Positions 9,045-16,890 of a DNA stretch of 64,000 nucleotides are shown piece after piece. The translations under genes were made by a program, and so were the position numbers. A model generated the notes under the pieces. It had not been told where the DNA came from and made no database searches. It saw only the letters and a program-made list of their open reading frames with translations. Origin of the DNA: CAVTSA01 sp963790575 (GTDB taxonomy: Bacteria > Chloroflexota > Dormibacteria > Dormibacterales > Dormibacteraceae); the NCBI GenBank assembly GCA_963790575.1, contig CAWBPD010000034.1:186001-250000 (forward strand), given 5' to 3'. The number at the start of each line of letters is the position of its first letter. Position 1 is the first letter of the stretch.

Positions 9045-9080
9045 GGTACCAGGGAGCCCCGGGCCCCACGCTGGAGAAGA

Positions 9081-9737
9081 TCAGCCGCGCGGGCCGAAGA
9101 GGACTGTGCCCAGCCGCAGCATGGTGCTCCCCTCCCCGACCGCGGTCTCGAAGTCCTGGGTCATCCCCATCGAGAGGACGGGCAGGGGCCGTCCCAGGCG
9201 GTCCTGGGCGCGCTCCCGCAGCTCGCGCAGGAGGCGGAAGGCGGGCCGCGGATCGCCCTCGCGCGGGCCCATGCCCATCAGGCCCCGCACCGACAGCCGT
9301 GACGCCGCGTGTGCCACCAGGTCCAGCGCCTCCTCGACCGCGACACCGGACTTCTCCCCCTCACCGGAGACGTTGACTTCGATCAGCACCGGCACCGCCG
9401 GCGCGCGTTCGGCGAGCGCGTCGGCGAGACGGATCGAGTCGAGGGACTGAATCATCGCGAAGCGCCCCGCAGACCGCACCTTGTTGGTCTGCAGGTGGCC
9501 GACCAGGTGCCACTCGGCACCCGGGACCTGGTCCATCTTGCCCAGCGCTTCCTGGACCCGGTTCTCGCCCAGCGTGGTGAGACCGGCCGCCACCGCCGCC
9601 CGGCAGGTCGCGGCGTCGTGGAACTTGGTCACGGCCACGATCTCGATCGGCGTCGGGTCCACGCCCTGCGCCGCGATCCGCTCTTTGATCCCGAGCAGCC
9701 GCTCCGCGATCCGGTCGGTGGGTGTCTGGACGCTCAC
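9081..9737 (-). CDS. yggS: Pyridoxal-phosphate homeostasis protein (YggS/PLPBP)
   Basis: A PLP-binding alanine-racemase-fold protein that maintains vitamin B6 and amino-acid pools. 218 residues. The PLP lysine lies in EIVAVTKFHDAATC (about Lys38), followed by LGENRVQEALGK, WHLVGHLQTNKVR and the phosphate-binding region SMGMTQDFETAVGEGSTMLR. The GTG start overlaps the pgeF stop by 4 nt (GTGA), so the two are translationally coupled. Confidence 0.96.
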   Translation of the reverse strand: MSVQTPTDRIAERLLGIKERIAAQGVDPTPIEIVAVTKFHDAATCRAAVAAGLTTLGENRVQEALGKMDQVPGAEWHLVGHLQTNKVRSAGRFAMIQSLDSIRLADALAERAPAVPVLIEVNVSGEGEKSGVAVEEALDLVAHAASRLSVRGLMGMGPREGDPRPAFRLLRELRERAQDRLGRPLPVLSMGMTQDFETAVGEGSTMLRLGTVLFGPRG

Positions 9738-10507
9738 CCCAGGGTCCCCGCGAAACGGAGCTTGCGGAGTTTCGTGGGGTGGTTCAGCGCCACCACCGCG
9801 GCGAAGCGACGACCGTCGTGGTCGCGCCGGTGTGAGGGCAGCTCGGGCGTCTCACGCGTGCAGGCGGGGTGGCGGTGGACGCGCCCGGGATTCACACCCG
9901 CCGCGATCAGCTGCAGGCGGTTGACCTCCCCCACGTCCAGCAGGGTGCGGTCGCCGGCGCCAGGTCTCGAGCCGGCGCCGTCGAAGCGGATCGCGACTTC
10001 GGGGCCCACCTGGTAGCAGTCGCCGCAGATCGAGGGGCCGATGCCGCAGACCAGGTCGGCGGGGTCGGTGCCGTATCGCTCGCGCAGCGCCGCCACCGCC
10101 CGGGTCGCGATCCCCTCCGCGGTCCCGCGCCAGCCGGCGTGGCAGAGGGCCACCGCGTGGTGCCGAGGGTCGTAGAGCAGGAGCGGGGAGCAATCAGCGA
10201 AGGTCGCGAGCAGGGGCAATCCGGGCTGGTCGGTGATCAGGCCGTCGACGCCGGGGACGGGCCCCCGCCGCTCCCCCACCTCGACCACCTCGGCGCCGTG
10301 GACGGCGCCCACCGTGGTCAGCGCGCCGGACCGTTCTCCCAGACCGAGAGCATCCAGCAGCGCCAGGCGTGCCGGCGTCCCCCTCACGCCTCCATCTCTG
10401 GGCCGCTCCATCCCGCCCAGGCGCAGCGTCGAGAAGCCGTGCACCAGGCCCGGCTCGAGGCCCAGCGCCTCGATCCGGAGCAACCGGACGTCCTCGCTCG
10501 CCCTCAT
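9734..10507 (-). CDS. pgeF: PgeF/YfiH family purine-nucleoside/peptidoglycan-editing factor
   Basis: A multicopper-oxidase-fold (DUF152) enzyme of the YfiH/YlmD family; relatives edit L-Ala in peptidoglycan precursors or act on purine nucleosides. 257 residues. Conserved metal/active-site blocks are present: TTVGAVHGAEVVEV, ADCSPLLLYD and AVALCHAGWRGTAEGI, then CGIGPSICGDCYQVGPEV. The last 16 or so residues (NHPTKLRKLRFAGTLG) come from a family 1 palindromic repeat that runs into the stop codon, so the native C-terminus has been replaced or extended. It overlaps the RraB-like gene upstream by 4 nt. Confidence 0.93.
   Translation of the reverse strand: MRASEDVRLLRIEALGLEPGLVHGFSTLRLGGMERPRDGGVRGTPARLALLDALGLGERSGALTTVGAVHGAEVVEVGERRGPVPGVDGLITDQPGLPLLATFADCSPLLLYDPRHHAVALCHAGWRGTAEGIATRAVAALRERYGTDPADLVCGIGPSICGDCYQVGPEVAIRFDGAGSRPGAGDRTLLDVGEVNRLQLIAAGVNPGRVHRHPACTRETPELPSHRRDHDGRRFAAVVALNHPTKLRKLRFAGTLG
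9741..9782 (+). repeat. Dispersed palindromic repeat, family 1, copy B (3' end of pgeF)
   Basis: Core 9746-9779 is identical to copy A but in the opposite orientation: CCCCGCGAAAC, GGAGCTTGCGGA, GTTTCGTGGGG. It encodes the C-terminal tail of PgeF and ends a few bases from the yggS start. Confidence 0.8.
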
Positions 10508-10893
10508 GCGACGATCGGCGCTTCCCAGCCCAGGTAGGTGCCGTCCAGCTCCTTGGTCCAGGCCCCCATCTGCTCCCGCAGCCAGGTGATGACCTTGGGG
10601 TCGGGCACCAACGAGATCACTCCGATCAGCGTCCAGCGGTCGACGGCGTCGGCGCGCACCGTGCAGCGGAAGCCTTCCTTGGCGAAGAAGTCCGTAGCCG
10701 CACGAGCGGCGTTCTCGTCCTCGAAGCTGACGAACACCCGGACCGGGTGCGGGACCTTGAGGCGGGAGCCCTGGATGCGGAGCTCCTCGATCTGCTCCAG
10801 GTCCTCGGGTAGCGGCTCCGACAGGCTGACCCGCGGAGGCTTCCGCCTCTTGAGCAGCGAGCGCGGGATGACGAGCGCGAACAGGTCCTCCAT
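10504..10893 (-). CDS. RraB-like (regulator of ribonuclease E inhibitor B) domain protein
   Basis: 129 residues. The C-terminal 80 residues resemble the RraB fold: VRVFVSFEDENAARAATDFF, EGFRCTVRADAVDRWTLIG, and a terminal LDGTYLGWEAPIV. In E. coli RraB inhibits RNase E. Here the role is unknown, and the N-terminus (RSLLKRRKPPRVSLSEPLP) is basic and family-specific. It sits between an FAH-family gene and pgeF, with an ATGA overlap to pgeF. Family assignment is by pattern only. Confidence 0.6.
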   Translation of the reverse strand: MEDLFALVIPRSLLKRRKPPRVSLSEPLPEDLEQIEELRIQGSRLKVPHPVRVFVSFEDENAARAATDFFAKEGFRCTVRADAVDRWTLIGVISLVPDPKVITWLREQMGAWTKELDGTYLGWEAPIVA

Positions 10894-10906
10894 CGCGACC
10901 CTGAGG

Positions 10907-11797
10907 TTACCGTGCCGCCTCGACCAGCCAGCGGTGACCTTGCTTGCCCAGCCCGACCTGATTGCGGAGGCTGCCCACGCCGGGGACCTCGATCTCGACC
11001 TCGTCGCCGGGGAGGACCGTGAACGAGAGCGGCGGGACCAGCCCGGTGCCGGTGGAGAGGATCAGGCCGTCCGGATACCAGTCGCCCGCGTAGACCGCGT
11101 CCACCAGGTCCTGCAGTCGGCGCCGGATGCGGCTGGTCGGGGTTGCGTCCTGCCAGGCGGCCTCCCCGTCGCGCCAGATCGTCATCCGCACCTCCAGGGC
11201 GCTGGCGTCGGGCACCTCCCAGACTGGGCGGATCCCGGGCGCGAGCGCGGTGCTGCCGCTGAACAGCTTGGCTTGAGGCAGGTAGAGCGGGTTCTGGCCC
11301 TCGATAGCCCGCGCCGTGAGGTCGTTGCAGACGGTGTAGCCGATGATCTCCCCTTCCGCGTTCGCCACCACCGCCAGCTCCGGCTCCGGGACGTTGTTGT
11401 CCGAGTCCTCCCGGACCGCGATCGGCTCCCCGGATGTCACCACCCGCCAGGCCACCGACTTGAAGAAGAGCTCCGGTCGCGGCGCGTCGTAGACCCGCTC
11501 GTACACGGTGCGCGTCGACTCCTGGGTCTCCTCCACCCGCGCCGTCTTCGAGACCTCGTAGGTGACGCCGGCGCCCCAGACCTCGGTCGCACCGTCGATC
11601 GGCGCCAGCAAGCGTGCACCCGGGGTGCCGGGGCCCGTCAGCGCCTGTTCTGTGAGTTGCTGGATCTCGGCCCGCGGGCGGCGCAGGAGGCCGGCCAGGC
11701 GGTCCAGGCCGGGGAGCGGGTGAACGCCCTCCGCGTCGTCAAGGACGCCCGGACGGGGGCCGGCGGCGGCCAGGTCGTGGTAGCGAACCAGGTGCAT
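10907..11797 (-). CDS. Fumarylacetoacetate hydrolase (FAH) family protein
   Basis: A 296-residue FAH-fold metal-dependent hydrolase or hydratase, acting on a 2-keto or 1,3-diketo acid of unknown identity. Seen are the metal-ligand region EDSDNNVPEPELAVVANAEG, GYTVCNDLTARAIEG and the C-terminal LSTGTGLVPP...LPGDEVEIEVPGVGSLRNQVG. The start chosen is the ATG at 11797 (MHLVRYHDLAAAG), 4 nt after the thiM stop. Upstream in-frame codons overlap thiM and are not conserved-looking. Confidence 0.9.
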   Translation of the reverse strand: MHLVRYHDLAAAGPRPGVLDDAEGVHPLPGLDRLAGLLRRPRAEIQQLTEQALTGPGTPGARLLAPIDGATEVWGAGVTYEVSKTARVEETQESTRTVYERVYDAPRPELFFKSVAWRVVTSGEPIAVREDSDNNVPEPELAVVANAEGEIIGYTVCNDLTARAIEGQNPLYLPQAKLFSGSTALAPGIRPVWEVPDASALEVRMTIWRDGEAAWQDATPTSRIRRRLQDLVDAVYAGDWYPDGLILSTGTGLVPPLSFTVLPGDEVEIEVPGVGSLRNQVGLGKQGHRWLVEAAR

Positions 11798-11801
11798 CGC
11801 C

Positions 11802-12605
11802 TCAGTCTGGGCTCCGGATGTCGAGACCGTCGACGCCGCGCCGCCGCAGCCCATAGACCTCGTCGATGAGCCGGACCCGAAAGGTGCCCGGGCCCTGGGC
11901 ATCCGCGCCCGCCCGCTCTGCCGCCAGCCCGTAGGTCGCAAGCGCGAGCGCCGCCTGCAGGGCGGGGTCGCCGCCGAGAGCCAGGAAGGCGCCGATCGCG
12001 GTGGTCGCCATGCACCCGGTGCCGGTCACCGCACCCATCAGCGGGTGGCCGCCGTGCACGTGGTAGGTGCGGCCGCCGCCGACGATGACGTCCACCACGC
12101 CGGTCACCGCCACCGCGACCCCGAACTTCTCGGCCGCCCTCCGCGCCACCTGCAGCGGGTCCTCCTCCCCCACCGCGTCGACCCCGCGCATGCGGCCGGC
12201 GCCGACCAGGGCCCCGATCTCGCCCCGATTGCCGCGCAGGACCGAGATCGGCAGCTCGTCCAGCAGCTGCTCGGACGACCGCGTGCGGAGGGCGGTGGCG
12301 CCGGCGCCCACCGGGTCGAGCACGATCGGCCGCTCGTTCTCGGCCGCCACGCGCCCCGCGATCAGCATCGCTTCCACCTGCTCGGGGTCCAGGGTGCCGA
12401 CATTGAGCACCAGCGCACCGGTGACCGCGGCCAGCTCCGGCACCTCCTCGCGGGCGGGCGCCATCACGGGCGAGGCCCCGTACGCGAGCGCGAGGTTCGC
12501 CTGGTCCTGCGCGGTCACGAAGTTGGTCAGGTGGTGGAGGAGGGGTGCCTCGTCGGGGAGCCGGGTCACCGCCTCCCGCGCCAGCAACCCATAGTCGGTT
12601 GTCAT
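11802..12605 (-). CDS. thiM: Hydroxyethylthiazole kinase
   Basis: Phosphorylates 4-methyl-5-hydroxyethylthiazole in thiamine salvage. 267 residues of ribokinase-like fold. Motifs: LVLNVGTLDPEQVEAML, PIVLDPVGAGATALRT, RGNRGEIGAL and the catalytic VTGTGCMATTAIGAF (Cys about 194). No other thi genes adjoin it and I could not find a TPP riboswitch upstream; that stretch holds a pair of GGTGCACCA repeats instead. Confidence 0.95.
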   Translation of the reverse strand: MTTDYGLLAREAVTRLPDEAPLLHHLTNFVTAQDQANLALAYGASPVMAPAREEVPELAAVTGALVLNVGTLDPEQVEAMLIAGRVAAENERPIVLDPVGAGATALRTRSSEQLLDELPISVLRGNRGEIGALVGAGRMRGVDAVGEEDPLQVARRAAEKFGVAVAVTGVVDVIVGGGRTYHVHGGHPLMGAVTGTGCMATTAIGAFLALGGDPALQAALALATYGLAAERAGADAQGPGTFRVRLIDEVYGLRRRGVDGLDIRSPD

Positions 12606-12613
12606 CCTCCCGA

Positions 12614-12672
12614 TGGTGCACCACCGGGCCCCTTCTCGCGGCTCCAGGTACCCGTTGGTGCACCACCGGGGG
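12614..12672. repeat. GGTGCACCA repeat pair, family 2, copy 1
   Basis: Two direct copies of TGGTGCACCACCGGG, 42 nt apart (12614 and 12656), flank a GC-rich spacer with GCGGCTCCAGGTACCCG. A similar pair with 41-nt spacing and a related spacer occurs upstream of mraY near 27.7 kb. Confidence 0.6.
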
Positions 12673-12679
12673 CTACGGC

Positions 12680-12709
12680 ATCAATGCATCACATGAGATA
12701 TGCTTTGAT
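12680..12709 (+). promoter_or_regulatory. Imperfect palindrome / promoter of RHH-PIN operon
   Basis: ATCAATGCAT and ATATGCTTTGAT form an imperfect inverted repeat immediately before the antitoxin GTG. TATGCT (12699-12704) is a -10 candidate 7 nt before the start codon, again suggesting a leaderless transcript. Autorepression by the antitoxin is inferred. Confidence 0.5.
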
Positions 12710-12711
12710 GT

Positions 12712-12954
12712 GTGCGAACGACTGTGACGCTGGATGACGACGTTGCGGCGCGGCTTGAACGTCTGCGGTCCGGACGCCGCATCACGTTCAAGGAGGTCGT
12801 CAACGAAGCGCTTCGCGAAGGCATCGCCCAGATGGAGGCGCCCCAGCCTCAAAGGCGGTTCCGTACCCGGACGGTCAATCACGGAGCGTTGCTGGTCAAC
12901 CTGGAGAGCGTCGCGGACGCGCTGTCGGCAGCCGAAGGCGATCACCATCGATGA
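12712..12954 (+). CDS. Ribbon-helix-helix VapB-type antitoxin
   Basis: 80 residues. The N-terminus TTVTLDDDVAARLERLRSGR followed by TFKEVVNEALREGI is a ribbon-helix-helix DNA-binding domain. The C-terminal half would bind the toxin. Its stop overlaps the toxin ATG by 4 nt (ATGA). Confidence 0.85.
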   Translation: MRTTVTLDDDVAARLERLRSGRRITFKEVVNEALREGIAQMEAPQPQRRFRTRTVNHGALLVNLESVADALSAAEGDHHR

Positions 12955-13376
12955 TCCTTGTCGACGCGAACCTGCTGCTCTATGCGCGCTCTCAAGAGGC
13001 GCCGCAGCACAACACGGCTCGGATTTGGCTCGACGCTCAGTTGAGTGGAAGGAGCCTCGTCGGCCTGCCGTGGGAATCACTGCTGGCCTTCGTACGCCTC
13101 ATCTCAAATCCCCGCATCTACGCGCGACCTGAGCCGATCGCGAACGCCTGGTCGCAGGTGGAGGACTGGTTGAGCGCGCCGCCCGCCTGGATCCCGCTTC
13201 CGACCGATCGCCACTTCGACGTCTTGGCCCAACTACTCCCCGCCGTTGACCGTCCCGAGCTGATCCCAGATGCCCACCTGGCGGCGCTCGCGCTCGAACA
13301 CGGTCTCATGCTGGCCTCCGCGGATCGCGACTTCGCACGTTTCGGGGACCTCCGCTGGGTGAACCCGCTGGCCTGA
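12951..13376 (+). CDS. vapC: VapC-type PIN-domain toxin
   Basis: A 141-residue PIN RNase. The acidic residues of the active site are in ILVDANLLLYA, PWESLLAFVRL, LIPDAHLAALALEHG and ASADRDFARF. The block TNPRIY-like (ISNPRIYARPEPIANAW) is typical of the TA VapC subfamily. Intact, unlike the toxin near 2.2 kb. Translationally coupled to the RHH antitoxin. Confidence 0.9.
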   Translation: MILVDANLLLYARSQEAPQHNTARIWLDAQLSGRSLVGLPWESLLAFVRLISNPRIYARPEPIANAWSQVEDWLSAPPAWIPLPTDRHFDVLAQLLPAVDRPELIPDAHLAALALEHGLMLASADRDFARFGDLRWVNPLA

Positions 13377-13423
13377 GGGCAAGCACGCGGTCCGCGCCGC
13401 CCTCCGGGACCCCCGCAAGAACC

Positions 13424-13486
13424 CCCGTTTTCGCAGGGAACGGAGGCTAAGAGCGATCGAATGACGTCCGTTCCGTGCGAAACGGG
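13424..13486. terminator. Long inverted repeat between convergent genes
   Basis: Left arm (13424-13443, CCCGTTTTCGCAGGGAACGG) and right arm (13468-13486, CCGTTCCGTGCGAAACGGG) pair over about 19 nt with one bulge and one mismatch around a 24-nt loop. It lies between the 3' ends of vapC and the small membrane protein gene, so it could end transcription from both sides. There is no U-run. Confidence 0.5.
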
Positions 13487-13489
13487 CGC

Positions 13490-13696
13490 TTAGTGGGGGG
13501 TGGTGCGAGCCCGCCGGCGGCCCAGTCCGAACCAGCCCAGGATCAACCCGACCAGGATCAGCACGATCCCGATCGCGGCCCACTGAGAATGGCCGGACAT
13601 CAGGCTGCTGCCTTTCAAGACATTCACCCCCTGCAGCGTGAAGATCAAGCCGATCAGGATGAGCAGGACCGCGGGGATCAACAGCAGGCGTCGCAT
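13490..13696 (-). CDS. Small two-TM membrane protein, function unknown
   Basis: 68 residues: MRRLLLIPAVLLILIGLIF is a first membrane helix, then LQGVNVLKGSSLMSGHSQW, a second helix (AAIGIVLILVGLILGWFGLG) and a basic tail. Similar small proteins with a GS-containing loop between two helices are widespread in high-GC bacteria, but I know no function. The ATG at 13696 lies 3 nt after the stop of the LLM oxidoreductase, so it is probably cotranscribed with it. Confidence 0.75.
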   Translation of the reverse strand: MRRLLLIPAVLLILIGLIFTLQGVNVLKGSSLMSGHSQWAAIGIVLILVGLILGWFGLGRRRARTTPH

Positions 13697-13698
13697 CG

Positions 13699-14622
13699 CT
13701 AGTTCTCCAGATGCGGGATCACGTCCGCGGCGATCCGCTCCATCTGCTCCCGCTCGTCGGGCGGAAGGACGGTGAACAGGATCCGTTCGGCGCCGGCGTC
13801 GATCACCTGGCGAACACCCTCCACGCATTCGGCCGGCGTCCCCCGCACGGCCACCTCCATCAGGTTCGGGATCGGGGCCCCGGCATAGATCCGGTGGAGC
13901 CCCCGCTCGACGCGCTCGCGGGCGCGCGCGGGGTGGTCGTCGACGCCGATGTAGACGCGCTTGGCGATCCCGAACGTCGACGCGTCGCGGCCCGTCTCCC
14001 CGAGCTCGGTGCGGACCATCGGCACCTGCTCGGCGAAGCGGGCGGTGGTGGTCGACCCGGCGCCGAAGAACCCATCCGCAAGCCGGGCGGCGCGCCGCAG
14101 CGCGTCGGGATGGTTGGCGCCGAACCAGATCGGTGGGTAGGGCTGCTGGAAGGGATGCGGCGTCATCGGCTGCTTCTCCAGCTGCCAGAAGCGGCCGGGG
14201 AAGGTCACCTCGTCCTCCGTCCAGAGCGCCTTCATGAGGCGGAGCCCCTCGGTGAAACGTCCCACCAGGTGCTCGCCGTCGAGGCCGTAGGCGCGGGCGG
14301 GGCGGCGGCCGCCCGTGCCGATGCCGATCTCGAGGCGGCCGCGGCTCAGCTGGTCCAGCGAGGCGAGCGCTTTCGCGAGATGAACCGGGGTGTGGAGCGG
14401 GGTCACGAACACGACGCAGCCCAGCCGCAGCCGCTCGGTGCAGGCGGCGGCGAACGTCATCGTCTCGAGCGGGCTCAGCAAAGAGGCGGTCCCCAGCACC
14501 TGCTCCTGAGCCCACGCACTCTCGAAGCCGAGCTCCTCGGCACGGCGCAGGTAGGCGGCGAAGGCGTGGGGATCGAAGGCGCGGTCGGAAACCAGTTGGG
14601 GGATGCTGATCGCGTAGCGCAC
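13699..14622 (-). CDS. LLM-class flavin (F420)-dependent oxidoreductase
   Basis: 307 residues of luciferase-like monooxygenase fold. Seen are an N-terminal AISIPQLVSDRAFDP, ERLRLGCVVFVTPLHTPVHL, DQLSRGRLEIGIGTGGRR and YPPIWFGANHPDALRRAARL. This pattern is typical of F420-dependent members in Actinobacteria and Chloroflexota. FMN use cannot be excluded, and the substrate is unknown. The hairpin at 14636-14658 separates it from the upstream PIN gene. Confidence 0.88.
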   Translation of the reverse strand: MRYAISIPQLVSDRAFDPHAFAAYLRRAEELGFESAWAQEQVLGTASLLSPLETMTFAAACTERLRLGCVVFVTPLHTPVHLAKALASLDQLSRGRLEIGIGTGGRRPARAYGLDGEHLVGRFTEGLRLMKALWTEDEVTFPGRFWQLEKQPMTPHPFQQPYPPIWFGANHPDALRRAARLADGFFGAGSTTTARFAEQVPMVRTELGETGRDASTFGIAKRVYIGVDDHPARARERVERGLHRIYAGAPIPNLMEVAVRGTPAECVEGVRQVIDAGAERILFTVLPPDEREQMERIAADVIPHLEN

Positions 14623-14635
14623 GCGATGATCCTAG

Positions 14636-14658
14636 TTGGAGCGCCGGAGCCGCTCCAA
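14636..14658 (-). terminator. Short hairpin downstream of orphan PIN gene
   Basis: TTGGAGCG and CGCTCCAA form a perfect 8-bp stem with a 7-nt loop, between the PIN gene stop and the LLM gene start. No U-run follows. Confidence 0.4.
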
Positions 14659-14665
14659 ATTCAGA

Positions 14666-15079
14666 CTAGACATCCTCCGGGCGGGACGTCGACAGCCCGT
14701 GAAGTCTGGCGGCGGCAGCCTGTCGCTCGTCGTAGGTCACGAACCCGTCGAGCGGCGCCAGCCTGAGAGCGGCCGCCACGTGAACCGCGTCCAGCGATCG
14801 CAGCTCCGGCCGGGCAAGCGCGCCGGCGCCGCCCAGCAACTCCCGGTCCAACGGCCGCAGGGCGCACGCCCCCAGGAGCGTGTCAGCGCGCGCCAGAAGC
14901 GCCTCGACCTGAGCCTGCCGCCAGCCGGCCGCCAGCCGGCGGACGGCCCGCGGTATCTCGACCAGGACAAGGTGACACGAGACCAGTTCAGCGTCAGCCA
15001 GGAAGCGGCGAAGGGCCCCTGAGTGATCCTCCGTCCGGATCAGCTTGACCAAAGCTGAGGAGTCGACGTAATAGACCAT
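14666..15079 (-). CDS. Orphan VapC-like PIN-domain protein
   Basis: 137 residues with PIN motifs YYVDSSALVKLI, HLVLVEIPRAVRRL, LRSLDAVHVAAALRLA and FVTYDERQAAAA. No complete antitoxin precedes it. The 119 nt between the nrdR stop and this ATG contain only the tail of an open frame (RNGLSRALFDLRADQER then stop, ending near 15090) that resembles an antitoxin C-terminus. It may be a remnant whose 5' part has been lost at the nrdR junction. Confidence 0.8.
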   Translation of the reverse strand: MVYYVDSSALVKLIRTEDHSGALRRFLADAELVSCHLVLVEIPRAVRRLAAGWRQAQVEALLARADTLLGACALRPLDRELLGGAGALARPELRSLDAVHVAAALRLAPLDGFVTYDERQAAAARLHGLSTSRPEDV

Positions 15080-15198
15080 CGGTCACGGGGTCAACGCTCC
15101 TGATCCGCGCGAAGATCGAAGAGGGCGCGGCTCAACCCGTTGCGGTCCTGGTCGTCACGCGGGGCCGGCGGGGGGAAGCCCAGAGAACTGGGGCTGGC

Positions 15199-15657
15199 CT
15201 ACTTGCGGCTCTGCAGCACCCGGTCGATCTCGCGCTTGACCTCGTCCAGCTCCTTGAACTCGCGGTAGACGGAGGCGAACCGGATGTAGGCCACCTCGTC
15301 GAGCTCGCGCAGCTGCTCCATCACCATCGCGCCGATCTCCGAGGACGGTATCTCGACCCGGGCCGAGCGCCGCAGGTCAGCCTCGATCTCGCCCACGATG
15401 CGGTTCAGCCGCTCGGGCGAGATGTCGCGTTTCTCGGTCGCCTTGCGCAGGCCCCCGAACAGCTTCTGCGGATCGAAGTCCTCCCGCCGCCCGTCCTTCT
15501 TGGTGACGTAGAAGGGAACCGTCTCGATCCGCTCGTAGGTGGTGAAGCGCTGCCCGCATTTGAGGCACTCACGGCGCCGCCGGATCGCCTCCCCGATCTC
15601 GGAGTCACGGGAGTCGACGACCTTCAGCTCGTGATGGCCGCAATACGGGCAGCGCAC
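15199..15657 (-). CDS. nrdR: Transcriptional repressor NrdR
   Basis: Zinc-ribbon plus ATP-cone repressor of ribonucleotide reductase genes. From the GTG at 15657 it is 152 residues, the usual length. The zinc ribbon is CPYCGHHELKVVDSRDSEIG with ECLKCGQRFTTYERIE; the ATP cone has KDGRREDFDPQKLFGGLRKA. Longer upstream frames overlap ftsZ and are rejected. It begins 10 nt after the ftsZ stop, so it is probably in the ftsAZ transcript. Confidence 0.96.
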   Translation of the reverse strand: MRCPYCGHHELKVVDSRDSEIGEAIRRRRECLKCGQRFTTYERIETVPFYVTKKDGRREDFDPQKLFGGLRKATEKRDISPERLNRIVGEIEADLRRSARVEIPSSEIGAMVMEQLRELDEVAYIRFASVYREFKELDEVKREIDRVLQSRK

Positions 15658-15667
15658 CCCTAAAACG

Positions 15668-16822
15668 TTAGAACCGGTTCCGCAAAAAGGCGGGGACGTC
15701 GAGGTCGTCGGAGCCTGACTGAGGCGCCGGCGGCTCATTCCGGTCCCGGCGGCCGTACTCGATCGAGGTCGACTCGGTCTCGTGCCGGCTGGACGCCGTC
15801 ATGCGCTCCCGGTCCCGCTCCAGCTCGCGCCGCGACGGCATCTCCCCAGACGGAGTCTTGCGGGCCATGTCGAACGCCGTGGCGACGACCGTGATCTTGA
15901 CCTCGTCCTGCATGCGGTCGTCGTTGACCACACCGAAGATGATGTTCGCGCCCGGGTCCGCGGAGGCCTTGATGATCTCGGCCGCCTTCTCGCACTCGTA
16001 GAGCGTGATGTCGTTGCCGGCCGTGATGTTGAAGAGGATGCCCCGGGCGCCGTCGATCGACTGCTCGAGCAGCGGGCTCGCCACCGCCTGCTTGGCCGCA
16101 TCCTCGGCCCGGGTCTCGCCCGCCCCGAAGCCGATGCCCATCAGGGCCGCGCCGGCGTCCTGCATCACCGCCTTGACGTCTGCGAAGTCGAGGTTGATGA
16201 CCCCTGGGTTGACGATCAGATCGGCGATGCCTTGCACGCCCTGACGGAGGACGTCGTCCGCGATCTTGAACGCCTCTTCCAGCGTGGTGCGCTTGTCGAC
16301 CACCTGGGTCAGGCGGTCGTTCGGGATCACGATCAGGGCGTCCACCTTCTCACGCAGGACGGTGACGCCCTCCTCGGCCGCCTCCGCGCGCACCTTGCCC
16401 TCCCAACGGAACGGCTTGGTGACCACTCCGATGGTCAGGGCCCCCTGCTCCTTGGCCACCTCGGCGACCACCGAGGAGGACCCAGTGCCGGTCCCGCCGC
16501 CCATGCCGGCGGTGATGAAGACCATGTCGGAGTCTTTGACCAGCTCGGTCAGCTCGGCCCGGCTCTCGTCGGCCGCGTCCCGGCCCTTGGTCCAGTCGCC
16601 GCCGGAGCCCAGACCGCGGGTCAGTTTGCGGCCGATGTTGACCTTGACGTCGGCGCTGCAGCGCTCGAGCGCCTGGAGGTCGGTGTTGACGGCGATGAAC
16701 TCGACGCCCTTCAGGGCCGCCGAGATCATCCGGTTGACCGCGTTGCCGCCGCCACCCCCGCATCCGACGACTTTGATCCGGGCCCGCCCGTCCTGGCGTT
16801 CCGCTCGATCCGCGTTCATCAT
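15668..16822 (-). CDS. ftsZ: Cell division GTPase FtsZ
   Basis: Tubulin-like GTPase forming the Z ring. 384 residues from the ATG at 16822, which has a strong AGGAGGA site 5 nt upstream. The nucleotide-binding loop GCGGGGGNAVNRM is at residues 20-32 and the tubulin signature GGGTGTGS at 108-115. After a variable linker rich in Arg/Glu the protein ends in DLDVPAFLRNRF, the conserved C-terminal peptide that binds FtsA and other partners. It lies directly downstream of ftsA. Confidence 0.98.
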   Translation of the reverse strand: MMNADRAERQDGRARIKVVGCGGGGGNAVNRMISAALKGVEFIAVNTDLQALERCSADVKVNIGRKLTRGLGSGGDWTKGRDAADESRAELTELVKDSDMVFITAGMGGGTGTGSSSVVAEVAKEQGALTIGVVTKPFRWEGKVRAEAAEEGVTVLREKVDALIVIPNDRLTQVVDKRTTLEEAFKIADDVLRQGVQGIADLIVNPGVINLDFADVKAVMQDAGAALMGIGFGAGETRAEDAAKQAVASPLLEQSIDGARGILFNITAGNDITLYECEKAAEIIKASADPGANIIFGVVNDDRMQDEVKITVVATAFDMARKTPSGEMPSRRELERDRERMTASSRHETESTSIEYGRRDRNEPPAPQSGSDDLDVPAFLRNRF

Positions 16823-16890
16823 GTCCTCCTGCTCTCCTGCGTTTCGTTCGGTGTCGGGGGGTACCCGCAGCTGTCCATCTCTCAAGCCCT

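Noticed and set aside
12606..12711. TPP riboswitch upstream of thiM
   Set aside because: No CTGAGA / ACCTGATC core is present; the region holds GGTGCACCA repeats and an operator for the divergent antitoxin.
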